Shown in pieces: positions 25,129 through 34,926 of a DNA stretch of 64,000 nucleotides. The DNA comes from Bacillota bacterium (GTDB lineage: Bacteria; Bacillota; Clostridia; Acetivibrionales; DSM-1351): contig JAEWST010000103.1 in NCBI GenBank assembly GCA_023398105.1, positions 92,813-156,812 on the forward strand, in the 5' to 3' direction. The notes beneath the pieces were generated by a model, which saw only the letters and a program-made list of their open reading frames with translations, made no database searches and had not been told where the DNA came from. Each line of letters begins with the position of its first letter. The first letter of the stretch is position 1. A program made the translations under genes and the position numbers.

Positions 25129-26375
25129 GAGAAGATATTAAAGAACGTATTGAGATGATAAAAAGAGGGAAAGTGCCTAATGGGTATAAGAAAACGAAGG
25201 TTGGAATTATACCAGGAAATTGGAAAGTTGAAAAGATATGTACATGTTTATCACCTATAAAGAATGCTGTAGATGTTGAGGGAAATAAGAAATATACACA
25301 AATAGGAATTCGATCTCATGGCAAAGGACTATTTTATAAAGAACCTATTTCAGGAAAAGAATTAGGAAATAAAATGGTATATTGGATTGAACCAAATTGT
25401 TTTATTGTAAATATCGTTTTTGCTTGGGAACAAGCAATAGGAAAAACCACAGAAAATGAGGTTGGAATGATAGGTTCTCATCGCTTTCCAATGTATAAGC
25501 CTAGTGATAATACAGTGTTAGTCGATTATCTTGTATATTATTTTATGACGCAAAAAGGAAAGGATGTTATGGAACATGCATCACCTGGAGGTGCAGGTAG
25601 GAATAGAACTTTAGGGCAAGATAGATTTATGAATAGTCAAATAATACTTCCCACAATTAATGAACAGGGAAAAATTGTGAAAATATTAGAGGTGTATTAT
25701 GAAAAAATTAAGCTTATAGAAAGATTGATTACTGAAAAGGCAAAACAAAAGAAATGGTTTGTGCAAAATTATCTTACTGGAAAAAAACGTATAAATGGAT
25801 ATGAACTTAAATGGAAAGAAATCAAACTAGGTGAATTGTTTTCGGAGCGTATTGAGACAAATGATGATAGGAGTGAATTGTTGTCTATAACAGGAACGGG
25901 AATTATTCCGAGAAGTGAGATGGAAGGTAAGGATAATTCAAGTGAAGATAAGAGCAAATATAAGAAAATTTATGTGGGAGACATTGGCTATAATACTATG
26001 CGTATGTGGCAAGGCGTATCTGCTTATTCCAATTATGAGGGTATTGTAAGCCCAGCGTATACAGTGCTAAAATCAAAACAAAATACTGATGCAAAGTTTT
26101 TTTCATATTTGTTTAAATTGCCTTATGTAATATTTAAATTTTATAGGTATTCCCAAGGTCTAGTTGATGATACTAGAAATCTAAAGTACAAAAATTTTAA
26201 AAAGATAAAATTATGTGTACCAACAGATATTAAAGAACAAAAAGCCATAGCCCAAATCCTTTCTCAAGCAGACAAAGAAATCCAACTATTAGAGAAAAAA
26301 CTAGAGCAAACAAAACTGGAAAAGAAAGCTATGATGCAATTACTCTTAACAGGCATCGTTAGAGTAAATCAGTAA
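25125..26375 (+). CDS. hsdS: Type I restriction-modification specificity subunit S
   Basis: A 416-residue HsdS with two target-recognition domains. The first follows GNWKVEKICTCLSPI; the second follows YELKWKEIKLGELFSERIET. Each is followed by a helical spacer (EQGKIVKILEVYYEKIKLIE; EQKAIAQILSQADKEIQLLE). The two domains read the two halves of a split target. The start is TTG 25125, overlapping the dinD stop (TTGA). It is of normal length and appears intact. Target-domain sequences are expected to differ from related strains. Confidence 0.93.
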   Translation: MREDIKERIEMIKRGKVPNGYKKTKVGIIPGNWKVEKICTCLSPIKNAVDVEGNKKYTQIGIRSHGKGLFYKEPISGKELGNKMVYWIEPNCFIVNIVFAWEQAIGKTTENEVGMIGSHRFPMYKPSDNTVLVDYLVYYFMTQKGKDVMEHASPGGAGRNRTLGQDRFMNSQIILPTINEQGKIVKILEVYYEKIKLIERLITEKAKQKKWFVQNYLTGKKRINGYELKWKEIKLGELFSERIETNDDRSELLSITGTGIIPRSEMEGKDNSSEDKSKYKKIYVGDIGYNTMRMWQGVSAYSNYEGIVSPAYTVLKSKQNTDAKFFSYLFKLPYVIFKFYRYSQGLVDDTRNLKYKNFKKIKLCVPTDIKEQKAIAQILSQADKEIQLLEKKLEQTKLEKKAMMQLLLTGIVRVNQ

Positions 26376-26455
26376 GGCTATCAGCAAAAGGCAAAGTATG
26401 GATTTAAGCAATTGACATAAAAGACTAAATAATATCCTTATGCGGAGGTGAGACG

Positions 26456-29400
26456 ATGGACAGAGATTTGTATCTTGAAAATAATGCAAGTAAATATCCT
26501 GCAATAGATTTATTAAAAAAGTTAGGTTATACTTACATATCAATGGAAGATTGTGCCTTACAGCGTGGAAGTAAATATCAAGTATTATTAAAAGGAATTC
26601 TGCGCAATCAGCTTAGAAAGCTAAATCGTTTTGAATTTGGCGGTATTGAGCAGGAATTTTCTTCAGCAAATATTGAAAGAGCAATTGAGGATTTAGACGA
26701 ACCTCTGACAGATGGAATTATTAAAACAAGTGAGAAAATTTATGATTCATTAATGCTTGGAAGAAGCTATCCAGAGACTATTGGAAGTGGCAAGGTTCTT
26801 AGTTTCGACTTAAAATATATTGATTGGGAACACATTGAAAACAATGAATTTCATGTAACTGAAGAATATTCAGTTGAAAGTAAAGATGGGGAACATAAGG
26901 TAAGACCCGATATTGTTCTTTTTGTAAATGGAATTCCTTTTGGGGTAATTGAATGCAAGACTCCTTATATTACAGTGGAACAAGGTGTAGAGCAGATGCT
27001 ACGAAATCAGCAAGACAATTATATTCCACAGCTATTCAAATTTGTTCAGATTGTAATGGCTACAAATAAAAATTCTGTAAAATATGCAACCACAGGTACA
27101 CCAAAGAAGTTCTGGAGTATTTGGAAAGAGGAAAATCAAGAATTTTTAGAAGAAAAGTTAGCTGAGTGCATTACTGATAGACAGCCAACGGCTCAAGACG
27201 AAAATATTATTGCATTATTATCAAAAGAAAGATTAATGGAAATTTCTAAATATTTTGTTTTGTATGATGCAAATGTTAAGAAGATTTGCAGATACCAACA
27301 GTATTTTGCAATCAAAGAAATTATAAAAACCATTAATACAAATGATGTACAGGGGAATCGTCAGAGTGGTGTTATATGGCATACACAAGGTTCTGGTAAA
27401 TCATTAACTATGGTTATGCTTGCAAAATATATCTTATTAGAGATGACAAAGTTAGAACCTAAGGTTGTTATTGTAACAGATCGTAAAGAACTGGATAAAC
27501 AGATAGCTAAGACATTTACGCATACAAGATGCAAGCCTGCAAGAGCAACCAGTGGCAAGAACTTAATTGAATTAATTGACGAAGGGAAAGCCGATATTAT
27601 TACCACAATAATCAATAAGTTTAATACCGTTGAGAATAGTGGATTAAAAGCTATTGGAAGAGATATATTTATATTGGTGGATGAAAGCCATCGAACAAAT
27701 TATGGTGAATTATCTACAAAGATGAGGGTTGTATTTCCAAATGCCTGTTATATAGGATTTACAGGGACTCCGCTTATGAAGAGTGAAAAAAATACAATGA
27801 CGAAGTTTGGCAAATTGATTCATAAGTATACTATAAAGAATGGTGTAGAGGATCGTGCAATTGTACCATTAATTTATGAGGGGAGATTTGTAGAACAGAC
27901 GGTAGATGAAGCAAATATTGATTTGTGGTTTGAACAAACCACTAAAAGGCTAAATGATAAACAAAAAATTGACTTGAAGAAAAAGTGGAGCAGTATGAAG
28001 CATTTATCTTCTACTGAGGCACGAATTAAAAGAATTGCATTAGATATCAATAATCATTTTGTGGAAGGATACAAAGCTACAGGGTTTAAGGCTATGATGG
28101 CAACAAATCGTAAAAGAGATGCTGTTTCATATTTGGCATGTTTTGAACAGTTTGGAGACTTAAAATGTGAAGTGTGTATTTCAACTCCAGATTTGAGAGA
28201 AAGTGTAGTTGATATTGACGAATCAACAGATGACAAAGTTATTTCATACTGGAATAAAATAATGAAAAAGTATGGAGATGCAGACACTTACGAAGATTCA
28301 GTGAAGAATCGTTTTGTTGACGGTGATATTGATATTTTAATTGTATGTAGCAAGATGTTGACGGGCTTTGATGCACCTATATGTCAGGTGCTTTATATTG
28401 ATAAAGAACTAAAAGAGCATGGTTTGTTGCAGGCAATTGCACGAACAAATCGTTTGGCAGATGGAAAGGATTATGGATTAATTGTAGATTATAGAGGGTT
28501 AATTCAAAAACTGGACGAGGCAATGAATATGTATAGTGGTGCAGGCTTGGAAAACTTTGAGGCAGGTGACTTGAAAGGTGCTATTGTAGATGTTATTAGT
28601 GTTGTTGGAAAGTTAAGAGAAGCATATACAAGATTAATAGATTTATTTGTATCTGTTAATAATAAGAAGGATACCGAAGAGGTTGAGGTGTTTCTTGCTG
28701 ATGACAAGAAGAGAGAAGAGTTTTATTCTTTGCTATGTGCATTTGGAAAGCATTTAGCCGTTGTTCTAAATTCTGAAGTAGCATATCAGGATATCCCAAA
28801 AGATGAAAGGAAGCGATATCAGGATTCATTTGCCTTTTATTCAAAAGTAAGGCGTTCAGTAAAGATACGTTATTGTGATTCTATTGACAATAGAGAATAT
28901 GAGCCTCTGATGCAGAACCTATTGGACAATCATTTATCAGTGGTGGGACTAAAACAAATAACAGCACCTGTAGATATCTTGAATAAATCAGATTTTGAAA
29001 AAGAATTAGATGAGCTTGGATCACTTCGTTCAAAGGCAGATGCAATTCAGTCAAAGATTACAAAGAGTATTAGTGAGAAATATGATGAAAATCCAGCATA
29101 TTATTATAGCTTTTCTAAGAGAATAAAGGAGACATTGCAGTTATATAAAGAAAAGATAATTACTGATGCGGAATACTTAAATAAAATGCGTTCAATTATG
29201 TCTGATTATGTATCAGGTGTTACTGATGTGAAATATCCTGAAAAGCTTAAGAATAATGTTCATGCACAAGCTTTTTTTGGTGTAGTGGGAGCAATATTGA
29301 ACGACGAGATAGATAACCCATACAATTCCTATATGGTAGCCGAAGAATTTTCATATGGAGATGAGCCCAAAGAAACTAAACAAGATGTTATAGCTGATAT

Positions 29401-29599
29401 TGCAATAAAGATAACAAATATTATAGAAAAACACAGTAGAGTAGATTGGACAAATAACAAGTCAATTCATGATAGGATAGCGCAAGATATAGATGATATG
29501 TTTTATGAGTATGAATGTGTCGGGAAATTTAAACTACCGTTTAAAATAATAGATAAAATTATTGAAAATGTCAAAACAACGGCACTAAGGAGATTTTAA
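26456..29599 (+). CDS. hsdR: Type I restriction-modification endonuclease/translocase subunit R
   Basis: A 1047-residue HsdR. The N-terminal PD-(D/E)xK nuclease has P151-D152 and E166-C167-K168 (RPDIVLF...GVIECKTP). The SF2 translocase has Walker A TQGSGKS (310-316), the Walker B box DESH (409-412), motif III-like FTGTPL, and motif VI-like QAIARTNR. The long C-terminus binds the MS core. The complex translocates DNA and cuts away from the target. GGAGGTGAG precedes the ATG. The protein is full length without visible damage, so the system is probably active. Confidence 0.96.
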   Translation: MDRDLYLENNASKYPAIDLLKKLGYTYISMEDCALQRGSKYQVLLKGILRNQLRKLNRFEFGGIEQEFSSANIERAIEDLDEPLTDGIIKTSEKIYDSLMLGRSYPETIGSGKVLSFDLKYIDWEHIENNEFHVTEEYSVESKDGEHKVRPDIVLFVNGIPFGVIECKTPYITVEQGVEQMLRNQQDNYIPQLFKFVQIVMATNKNSVKYATTGTPKKFWSIWKEENQEFLEEKLAECITDRQPTAQDENIIALLSKERLMEISKYFVLYDANVKKICRYQQYFAIKEIIKTINTNDVQGNRQSGVIWHTQGSGKSLTMVMLAKYILLEMTKLEPKVVIVTDRKELDKQIAKTFTHTRCKPARATSGKNLIELIDEGKADIITTIINKFNTVENSGLKAIGRDIFILVDESHRTNYGELSTKMRVVFPNACYIGFTGTPLMKSEKNTMTKFGKLIHKYTIKNGVEDRAIVPLIYEGRFVEQTVDEANIDLWFEQTTKRLNDKQKIDLKKKWSSMKHLSSTEARIKRIALDINNHFVEGYKATGFKAMMATNRKRDAVSYLACFEQFGDLKCEVCISTPDLRESVVDIDESTDDKVISYWNKIMKKYGDADTYEDSVKNRFVDGDIDILIVCSKMLTGFDAPICQVLYIDKELKEHGLLQAIARTNRLADGKDYGLIVDYRGLIQKLDEAMNMYSGAGLENFEAGDLKGAIVDVISVVGKLREAYTRLIDLFVSVNNKKDTEEVEVFLADDKKREEFYSLLCAFGKHLAVVLNSEVAYQDIPKDERKRYQDSFAFYSKVRRSVKIRYCDSIDNREYEPLMQNLLDNHLSVVGLKQITAPVDILNKSDFEKELDELGSLRSKADAIQSKITKSISEKYDENPAYYYSFSKRIKETLQLYKEKIITDAEYLNKMRSIMSDYVSGVTDVKYPEKLKNNVHAQAFFGVVGAILNDEIDNPYNSYMVAEEFSYGDEPKETKQDVIADIAIKITNIIEKHSRVDWTNNKSIHDRIAQDIDDMFYEYECVGKFKLPFKIIDKIIENVKTTALRRF

Positions 29600-29603
29600 G
29601 CTG

Positions 29604-30329
29604 ATGAAATCTAATACAGAAACAAGAAAGATTATGTGTGAGCAAAGCGTATTAGAATATCAGCTCATACGTAAAACAGTAAAGAATATAAATCTTAGAA
29701 TAAAATCTGATGGACAGATATTTGTATCTGCAAATATTAATGTACCCATTGATTTTATTGATAATTTTGTAAGTAAGAAACATGAATATATACTTCGAGC
29801 ATTGAATAGGTTCGAAGAGAATCGAAAGTATATATCTAATGCATCAAGACAATATGTGAGTGGTGAAAGCTTTGATATATTAGGGAAAAGTTTACGTTTA
29901 AAAGTTATTCAGGGACAACAAGAATCAGTAACAACAGATGGAGTGTTTTTATTTCTTACGGTAAGAAATAAAGCAAATCTTAAGCGTAAAGAGAACTTAA
30001 TGAATAACTGGCTCAAAGAAACACAAATGGAGAAATTTGATCAAATATGTAGGGGAATCTATCATATATTTGAAAAATATGGTGTTAAATATCCAACTAT
30101 AAAAGTTAGGTATATGACTTCAAGATGGGGCTCTTGTCAGCTCAAGAGAGGCATTATTACTCTTAATAGCAAGCTTATAGAAGCACCAAGAAACAGTATT
30201 GAGTATGTTGTGTTGCATGAGTTTGCTCACTTTATACACCCTAACCATTCCAAGAAATTTTATGATTTTATGGCAATGCTAATGCCAGATTGGAAGGAGC
30301 GAAAGAAGGAGCTGGATAAGAGATTATAG
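29604..30329 (+). CDS. YgjP-like metal-dependent hydrolase (SprT/WLM type)
   Basis: A 241-residue protein with MTSRWGSCQLKRG followed by the zinc motif HEFAHFIHPNHSKKF near residue 210, the pattern of the YgjP/DUF45 family. Members often end type I restriction operons right after hsdR, as here (four bases apart). The role is unknown; proteolysis or control of restriction subunits is a reasonable guess only. No signal peptide or membrane segment is seen. Confidence 0.88.
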   Translation: MKSNTETRKIMCEQSVLEYQLIRKTVKNINLRIKSDGQIFVSANINVPIDFIDNFVSKKHEYILRALNRFEENRKYISNASRQYVSGESFDILGKSLRLKVIQGQQESVTTDGVFLFLTVRNKANLKRKENLMNNWLKETQMEKFDQICRGIYHIFEKYGVKYPTIKVRYMTSRWGSCQLKRGIITLNSKLIEAPRNSIEYVVLHEFAHFIHPNHSKKFYDFMAMLMPDWKERKKELDKRL

Positions 30330-30452
30330 AATTGATAGAAAAAAGGATTTTTAAAGTTCAATTATAATTAGCAATCTGATGCTAACTACTGCAACACGTA
30401 TTTTCACAAATAACAAAAATAATTAAAAGCTAAAATACGAGGAGGCAAAACA

Positions 30453-30839
30453 ATGAAAACCTACATAACACATGTGGCACTTTACGTTAAAGATATTGAA
30501 AGAGCAAGAGAATTTTATGTGAAATATTTTGATGGGAAGAGCAATGATAAATATGTAAATTCAAAAGGCTTTCAGAGCTATTTTATTACATTTTCTTCAG
30601 GTGCTAGAATGGAGATAATGGCACATAATGAATTAGAGCTTCGTGAAAATAAGGATAAGGTAAACGGCTGGAGTCATATAGCTTTTTCTGTAGGATGTAA
30701 GGAAAATGTACGTATGCTGACAGAGGAAATTGTAGCCGATGGTTATGAATTGTTAAGTCCAGTGAGACACACAGGAGATGGCTACTATGAAAGCTGTGTG
30801 TCTGACCCAGAGGGCAACCGTGTTGAGATAACAGTATGA
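30453..30839 (+). CDS. VOC-family (glyoxalase/bleomycin-resistance type) protein
   Basis: A 128-residue single VOC protein made of two beta-alpha-beta-beta-beta units: THVALYVKDIERAREFYVKYF at the start and SHIAFSVGCKENV in the second half, ending in the metal-ligand-like SDPEGNRVEI. Such proteins bind metals and act as lyases, dioxygenases or antibiotic-binding proteins; the substrate cannot be told. GAGGAGGC precedes the ATG. It is a single-gene unit after the restriction operon. Confidence 0.87.
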   Translation: MKTYITHVALYVKDIERAREFYVKYFDGKSNDKYVNSKGFQSYFITFSSGARMEIMAHNELELRENKDKVNGWSHIAFSVGCKENVRMLTEEIVADGYELLSPVRHTGDGYYESCVSDPEGNRVEITV

Positions 30840-31153
30840 GGAACAAATACTATATTGCAATCACGTCTTGCGTAAATATGCTATTTATATTGCTACGTTA
30901 GTTATAGTTTAAAAATTTTGGTTAGAAAATATATAGTTTTTCTATATAAGTTTTGTCAGCAAGCCCCAAGTAAGTACACCAAAATCTTAATATAGAAAAG
31001 TTAAGTAAATTACATAAAATAGTAATCTCCATTAATAAGTTTGTGTTACCCAGAATTAAGATGTGAGTTAATATATCAACTTTTGCAGTTGAATATACTG
31101 CTTAAAGTCTAGTGATATAAGGTGTCATAGCAATTGTTTTGGAAATAAATCAT

Positions 31154-31197
31154 TGATAATTCTACCGTGCCAATAGATTATTATGTGCGAAAGTTGA
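31154..31197 (+). repeat. Family C repeat, copy 1
   Basis: The core GATAATTCTACC-n3-CCAATAGATT...GTGCGAAAGTTGA recurs at 63658 and, more diverged, at 58831. It lies in the 500-base gap between the VOC gene and the acyltransferase; the rest of 30840-31150 shows no gene. Confidence 0.75.
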
Positions 31198-31274
31198 TTT
31201 AATATCTTAAAAAACCATATACCCTAATGGGAAATAGTGGAACAAACAAATGTCTTTATGATAGACTAATTACA

Positions 31275-31318
31275 AGCTCGAAAATATAGTTTGTTCTAAC
31301 ATAGTGCATTTTCGAGTT
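31275..31318 (+). repeat. Family B repeat upstream of the acyltransferase
   Basis: A hairpin with arms GCTCGAAAAT / ATTTTCGAG and the internal GTTTGT...AACA...GTGC of the family, followed by T-rich sequence. Here the second hairpin is missing. Confidence 0.8.
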
Positions 31319-31386
31319 TTTTATCGCTAAGGTAATACACTGCGAGTTTCACCAAATTTTAGCCCAAAGTGGGAGTGGAGGTTAAT

Positions 31387-32427
31387 ATGCTGTTAACTTT
31401 AGCTATTTTAGCAGTATATGCATTTATAGCTGTTTATGGACTTGCATATACAAAGGATACCAATCAATTTTTTGACAAAGATTATACTACAGTAATAAAA
31501 GGTTTATGTTGCATAATAGTAATTTTAGTTCATATCCCTTATGAACACGGAAATGCTGTTCAGAATGCAGCTGGGAGCTTTGGATATATATGTGTGACTT
31601 TATTTTTTATGTTTTCTGCATATGGATTAACCTGGAGTGTAAAGAATAAGGAAGGATATCTGAATAATTTTTTCCGCAAACGAGTTTTAACGCTATTAAC
31701 ACCATATATAATTATATGTTTATTAAAAGCTATATGTGGGTTTAAAGTTTTTTATGGTGGAACGAATTTTGTATTTGTAATATTTATGTTTTATATAATA
31801 TTTTATGTATCTCACAAATATATTAGCAAAAAGTACAGGGATATATTGATATGTACATTTGTTATTTTATATAGTTTAATAGGTCAAATAGCAAATGATT
31901 TTTTTGGATTAGAGAATATGATTTTAAAATGGCAAACTGAATCCTTGGGCTTTATGTATGGAATAATTTTTGCAAATATAATAGAATCTTTCAAAGAAAA
32001 AGCTAAAAAGCACAATGCTGTAAAAATTGGAATATTAGCCTTATTATCTGGAATATTGGGGATTTCATATTTGAAATATAAGTACATACTTTTTACTGGA
32101 GATTACATTTTAAGAATAATCCTTGGCATTTTTATAATTATGTTATTGTTTACAGTCACAATACACTTTAGAATTGGTAATGTTTTTACTAAATATTTAG
32201 GCAAAATTTCATATGAAGTATTCTTGTTACATGGGTTTATAATGAGTGTTTTTAGTGTTCTGAAGCTTAGAGCGTCGTCAGGCATATACATCTTAATGGT
32301 TATCCTTGGAACATTAATTATTGCAACGGTGATAAATAAAGTAGACACATTAATAATCCAAAGAATTACTGATACAACAAAACCTTTTTTGTTAGGGCAA
32401 TCTAAGATACGAAAAATTGATACTTAA
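31387..32427 (+). CDS. Acyltransferase family 3 membrane protein
   Basis: A 346-residue multi-span protein (about ten hydrophobic segments) with the acyltransferase-3 signature: an early conserved histidine in CCIIVILVHIPYEHG and the FRKRVLTLLTPYI motif after the second or third helix. The family O-acetylates surface sugars, peptidoglycan or antibiotics, or acts on lipids. The start is ATG 31387 behind GGAGG. The acceptor is unknown. It lies alone between repeat elements. Confidence 0.85.
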   Translation: MLLTLAILAVYAFIAVYGLAYTKDTNQFFDKDYTTVIKGLCCIIVILVHIPYEHGNAVQNAAGSFGYICVTLFFMFSAYGLTWSVKNKEGYLNNFFRKRVLTLLTPYIIICLLKAICGFKVFYGGTNFVFVIFMFYIIFYVSHKYISKKYRDILICTFVILYSLIGQIANDFFGLENMILKWQTESLGFMYGIIFANIIESFKEKAKKHNAVKIGILALLSGILGISYLKYKYILFTGDYILRIILGIFIIMLLFTVTIHFRIGNVFTKYLGKISYEVFLLHGFIMSVFSVLKLRASSGIYILMVILGTLIIATVINKVDTLIIQRITDTTKPFLLGQSKIRKIDT

Positions 32428-32661
32428 GGGCAATCAAAATCAATTGTTGTAATGATAGTGCAATGTAGCATTTAATTGATTGCTATAAATTAGAATGCAT
32501 GTCGAATAAAATAATGTTAATGGGTAATTTGGATAATATATAGAGTGCAGTCATAAAATTTGACTGTATTTTTATTATATTGTAGAAAAACAACAAGTAT
32601 CTTGGTATAATATAACATAATAAATAAAAATAGTAAGTGTAGAAAATGATGAGGTAAAAAT

Positions 32662-33297
32662 ATGGATATTAGAAATATTGATATGGACGCATATCCTCGC
32701 AAGTCTCACTTTGAATATTTTAGACAAATGGCTTATCCATATATTGGAATAACTGCCAATATGGATATTACAGACTTATTTCATTTGATTAAAAATAACA
32801 AGTTGCCCTTTTTTTTAACTGTACTTTATATTGCAGGAAATGCTGCAAATGCAATACCTGAATTTAGGAGACGCATTAAGGGTAGCAGCATAATAGAATA
32901 TTCACAGTGCAATACATCACACACTGTAGCGTTAGAGGATGAGACTTATTGTTATTGTGAACTTAATACTTCTATGAATTATCAAATGTTTATCAATTAC
33001 GCTCAGGAAAAACAAGTTTTAGACAAAGCTAAAGGGCTTGTAAACGATGAAAGTGATTCAGATTCCTTGCTTTTTGTGTCATGCGTTCCATGGATTAGTT
33101 ATACAGGGATTATACAACCTGTGCCCAGTCCTGCTGATAGTAATCCCCGTATTACTTTCGGTAGATATTTTGAACAAAGCGAAAAAATCTTCATGCCTAC
33201 AACAGTATTACTTAATCATGCTTTGGCTGATGGTATCCATATCGCTAAATTTTATGAAAATTTCGGAAATATTAGTTCTAAATTAATTAGTGATTAA
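32662..33297 (+). CDS. Chloramphenicol acetyltransferase-like protein (CatA family)
   Basis: A 211-residue protein of CAT length. The start YPRKSHFEYFRQMAYPYIGI resembles type A CATs. The catalytic motif appears as LNHALADGIHIAKFYE: the active histidine (second of the usual HH pair) and the DG are kept, while the first histidine is asparagine. The SFTG-type substrate segment and PVPSPAD-ITFGRYFE region are recognisable. It could acetylate chloramphenicol or another small molecule; many clostridial homologues do not confer resistance. ATG at 32662 behind GATGAGG. Confidence 0.85.
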   Translation: MDIRNIDMDAYPRKSHFEYFRQMAYPYIGITANMDITDLFHLIKNNKLPFFLTVLYIAGNAANAIPEFRRRIKGSSIIEYSQCNTSHTVALEDETYCYCELNTSMNYQMFINYAQEKQVLDKAKGLVNDESDSDSLLFVSCVPWISYTGIIQPVPSPADSNPRITFGRYFEQSEKIFMPTTVLLNHALADGIHIAKFYENFGNISSKLISD

Positions 33298-33422
33298 AAA
33301 TCTCTTCTTCCGAAGACTTTTTTGTTTGAAATTTAATTTAGTAATAGTAATTATAAAAAGAGATTTATTAAAAAAGAAAGTAATATTAATTTTCTTGGAA
33401 CTTTATGATAACTATATTTATC

Positions 33423-33644
33423 TATAACGAGGTAAGAAAATTTCCACCACTTCTACAAGTGGTGGGTACCGCTTAGGTTTTCAGGTGGTGAGAATATCTC
33501 CAGCCTCGATGAAACGCCGCTGAATGTAATAGCTCGAAAATAAAGTATCTACAAACAAGGAGCATTTTCGAGCTACAAAAACCACAAGTGGTTTTTGACG
33601 GTGTATAAAATCGAAAAATTTCATTTTGAATCTAGGCGTTATAA
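33423..33644 (+). repeat. Family A repeat, copy 3 (diverged, with nested family B and second hairpin)
   Basis: It runs from TATAACGAGGT to TAGGCGTTATAATA. In the first hairpin loop-side and stem bases differ (CCACTT-ctac-AAGTGG). The nested family B unit (33531-33598) is complete here: arms AGCTCGAAAAT / ATTTTCGAGCT, then AAAAACCAC-AA-GTGGTTTTT. It ends 40 bases before the diguanylate cyclase gene. Confidence 0.9.
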
Positions 33645-33686
33645 TAATATTACACTGAGTTATGATATCAGAGAAAGGAAAAGTAA

Positions 33687-34763
33687 ATGGGTTTTCTGAC
33701 TTTGAAAGGAAATGTACGCAAGGACTACCTTCAGACAAAGTATGAGTATTATTCGAAATTTAACATGTGGGTATTGATTTGTGGGGTTTTGGCAGATGTG
33801 TGCGGTATTATTTCAGATGGAGTAATTATTGGAGCTTTTCCATATGAAACCTTATTTAATAGATTGTGGATTCTTTCTACTCTTGGGGCTTATGTATTGA
33901 TAGCTAAAAAACAAACTAACTATTTCACGATGTTTTGGTTATCATATGGATTACTCTATTTGCTTGTTATCAATAACATATGGCTTCTCACAATCCTACC
34001 AGATATATCTCATGCAGGAGAAGGATATATAGAATGGACACTGGTGTTCTTTTTAGTTACATATGCTACACCTTTTTTGGGCAGTGTAATTGCATGCTGT
34101 GGGTTGCCGTTGCTTATTTATATTTCAAGTTTTTTTATTGAATATGTAGATTTTAGTGGATTGATGGCAATGATGATTCCATTGAATATTGCATGTATTG
34201 TAGCTAATTATGCTATGAATGTGGTCTATTACGACCATTATGAGACTAAGAAGCAATTAGAGATAGCAAGTGAATGTGATCCGCTTACTGGGCTATATAA
34301 TAGAAATAAAATGAAGAGTATAACATCTATAGATGGAAATTTTACTATTACAAAAGGTATTAGTGACATATGCTGTCTTTTGGTAGATATTGATTATTTC
34401 AAACGAGTTAATGATGAATTTGGGCACGAGGCCGGAGACGTTCTGCTTAAGCAGGTATCAGAAATATTAATTACTTGTGTAAGGGAAAGCGATATTGTGA
34501 TACGTTGGGGAGGAGAAGAGTTTTTTATACTGCTATATGAATGTGATAAGCAGCAGGCAGAAAATGTTGCCGAAAGAATTAGAGAATCAGTGGAAAACTT
34601 AGTAAGCATAACTGTATCTATAGGCGTTTCTGTACATAGTGGGAAAAGTTGGGAAGAGTCGGTGAATCATGCTGATTTAGCTCTTTATAGAGCGAAAGAT
34701 AACGGGAGAAACAATGTGGTTATATTCAGTGAGAAGGAATTTTGTAAAATCGATAAAGTTTAA
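33687..34763 (+). CDS. Membrane-bound diguanylate cyclase (GGDEF)
   Basis: A 358-residue protein. The first 185 residues carry about five or six membrane segments with short loops. The GGDEF domain follows: LTGLYNRNKM, DIDYFKRVNDEFGHEAGD, the active-site RWGGEEFFILL (GGEEF), and SIGVSVH near the end. It makes c-di-GMP from two GTP. An inhibitory I-site RxxD is not clearly present before GGEEF (CVRESD at the right distance may serve). The N-terminal part is probably a sensor. GAGAAAGG before the ATG. It is a single gene. Confidence 0.92.
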   Translation: MGFLTLKGNVRKDYLQTKYEYYSKFNMWVLICGVLADVCGIISDGVIIGAFPYETLFNRLWILSTLGAYVLIAKKQTNYFTMFWLSYGLLYLLVINNIWLLTILPDISHAGEGYIEWTLVFFLVTYATPFLGSVIACCGLPLLIYISSFFIEYVDFSGLMAMMIPLNIACIVANYAMNVVYYDHYETKKQLEIASECDPLTGLYNRNKMKSITSIDGNFTITKGISDICCLLVDIDYFKRVNDEFGHEAGDVLLKQVSEILITCVRESDIVIRWGGEEFFILLYECDKQQAENVAERIRESVENLVSITVSIGVSVHSGKSWEESVNHADLALYRAKDNGRNNVVIFSEKEFCKIDKV

Positions 34764-34926
34764 AAAATGATAATTGAATATATTGGAAAAATTGAAATAA
34801 TTTATAGAAAAAGATATAATTGTTATATAAGATTGTATATTTATGTTAAAATAAATATTGTTAGTTCCAAAATTAATATATTATCAAATATTAAAAACAA
34901 TTATATTAAGTAGTGGAGGACTTATA

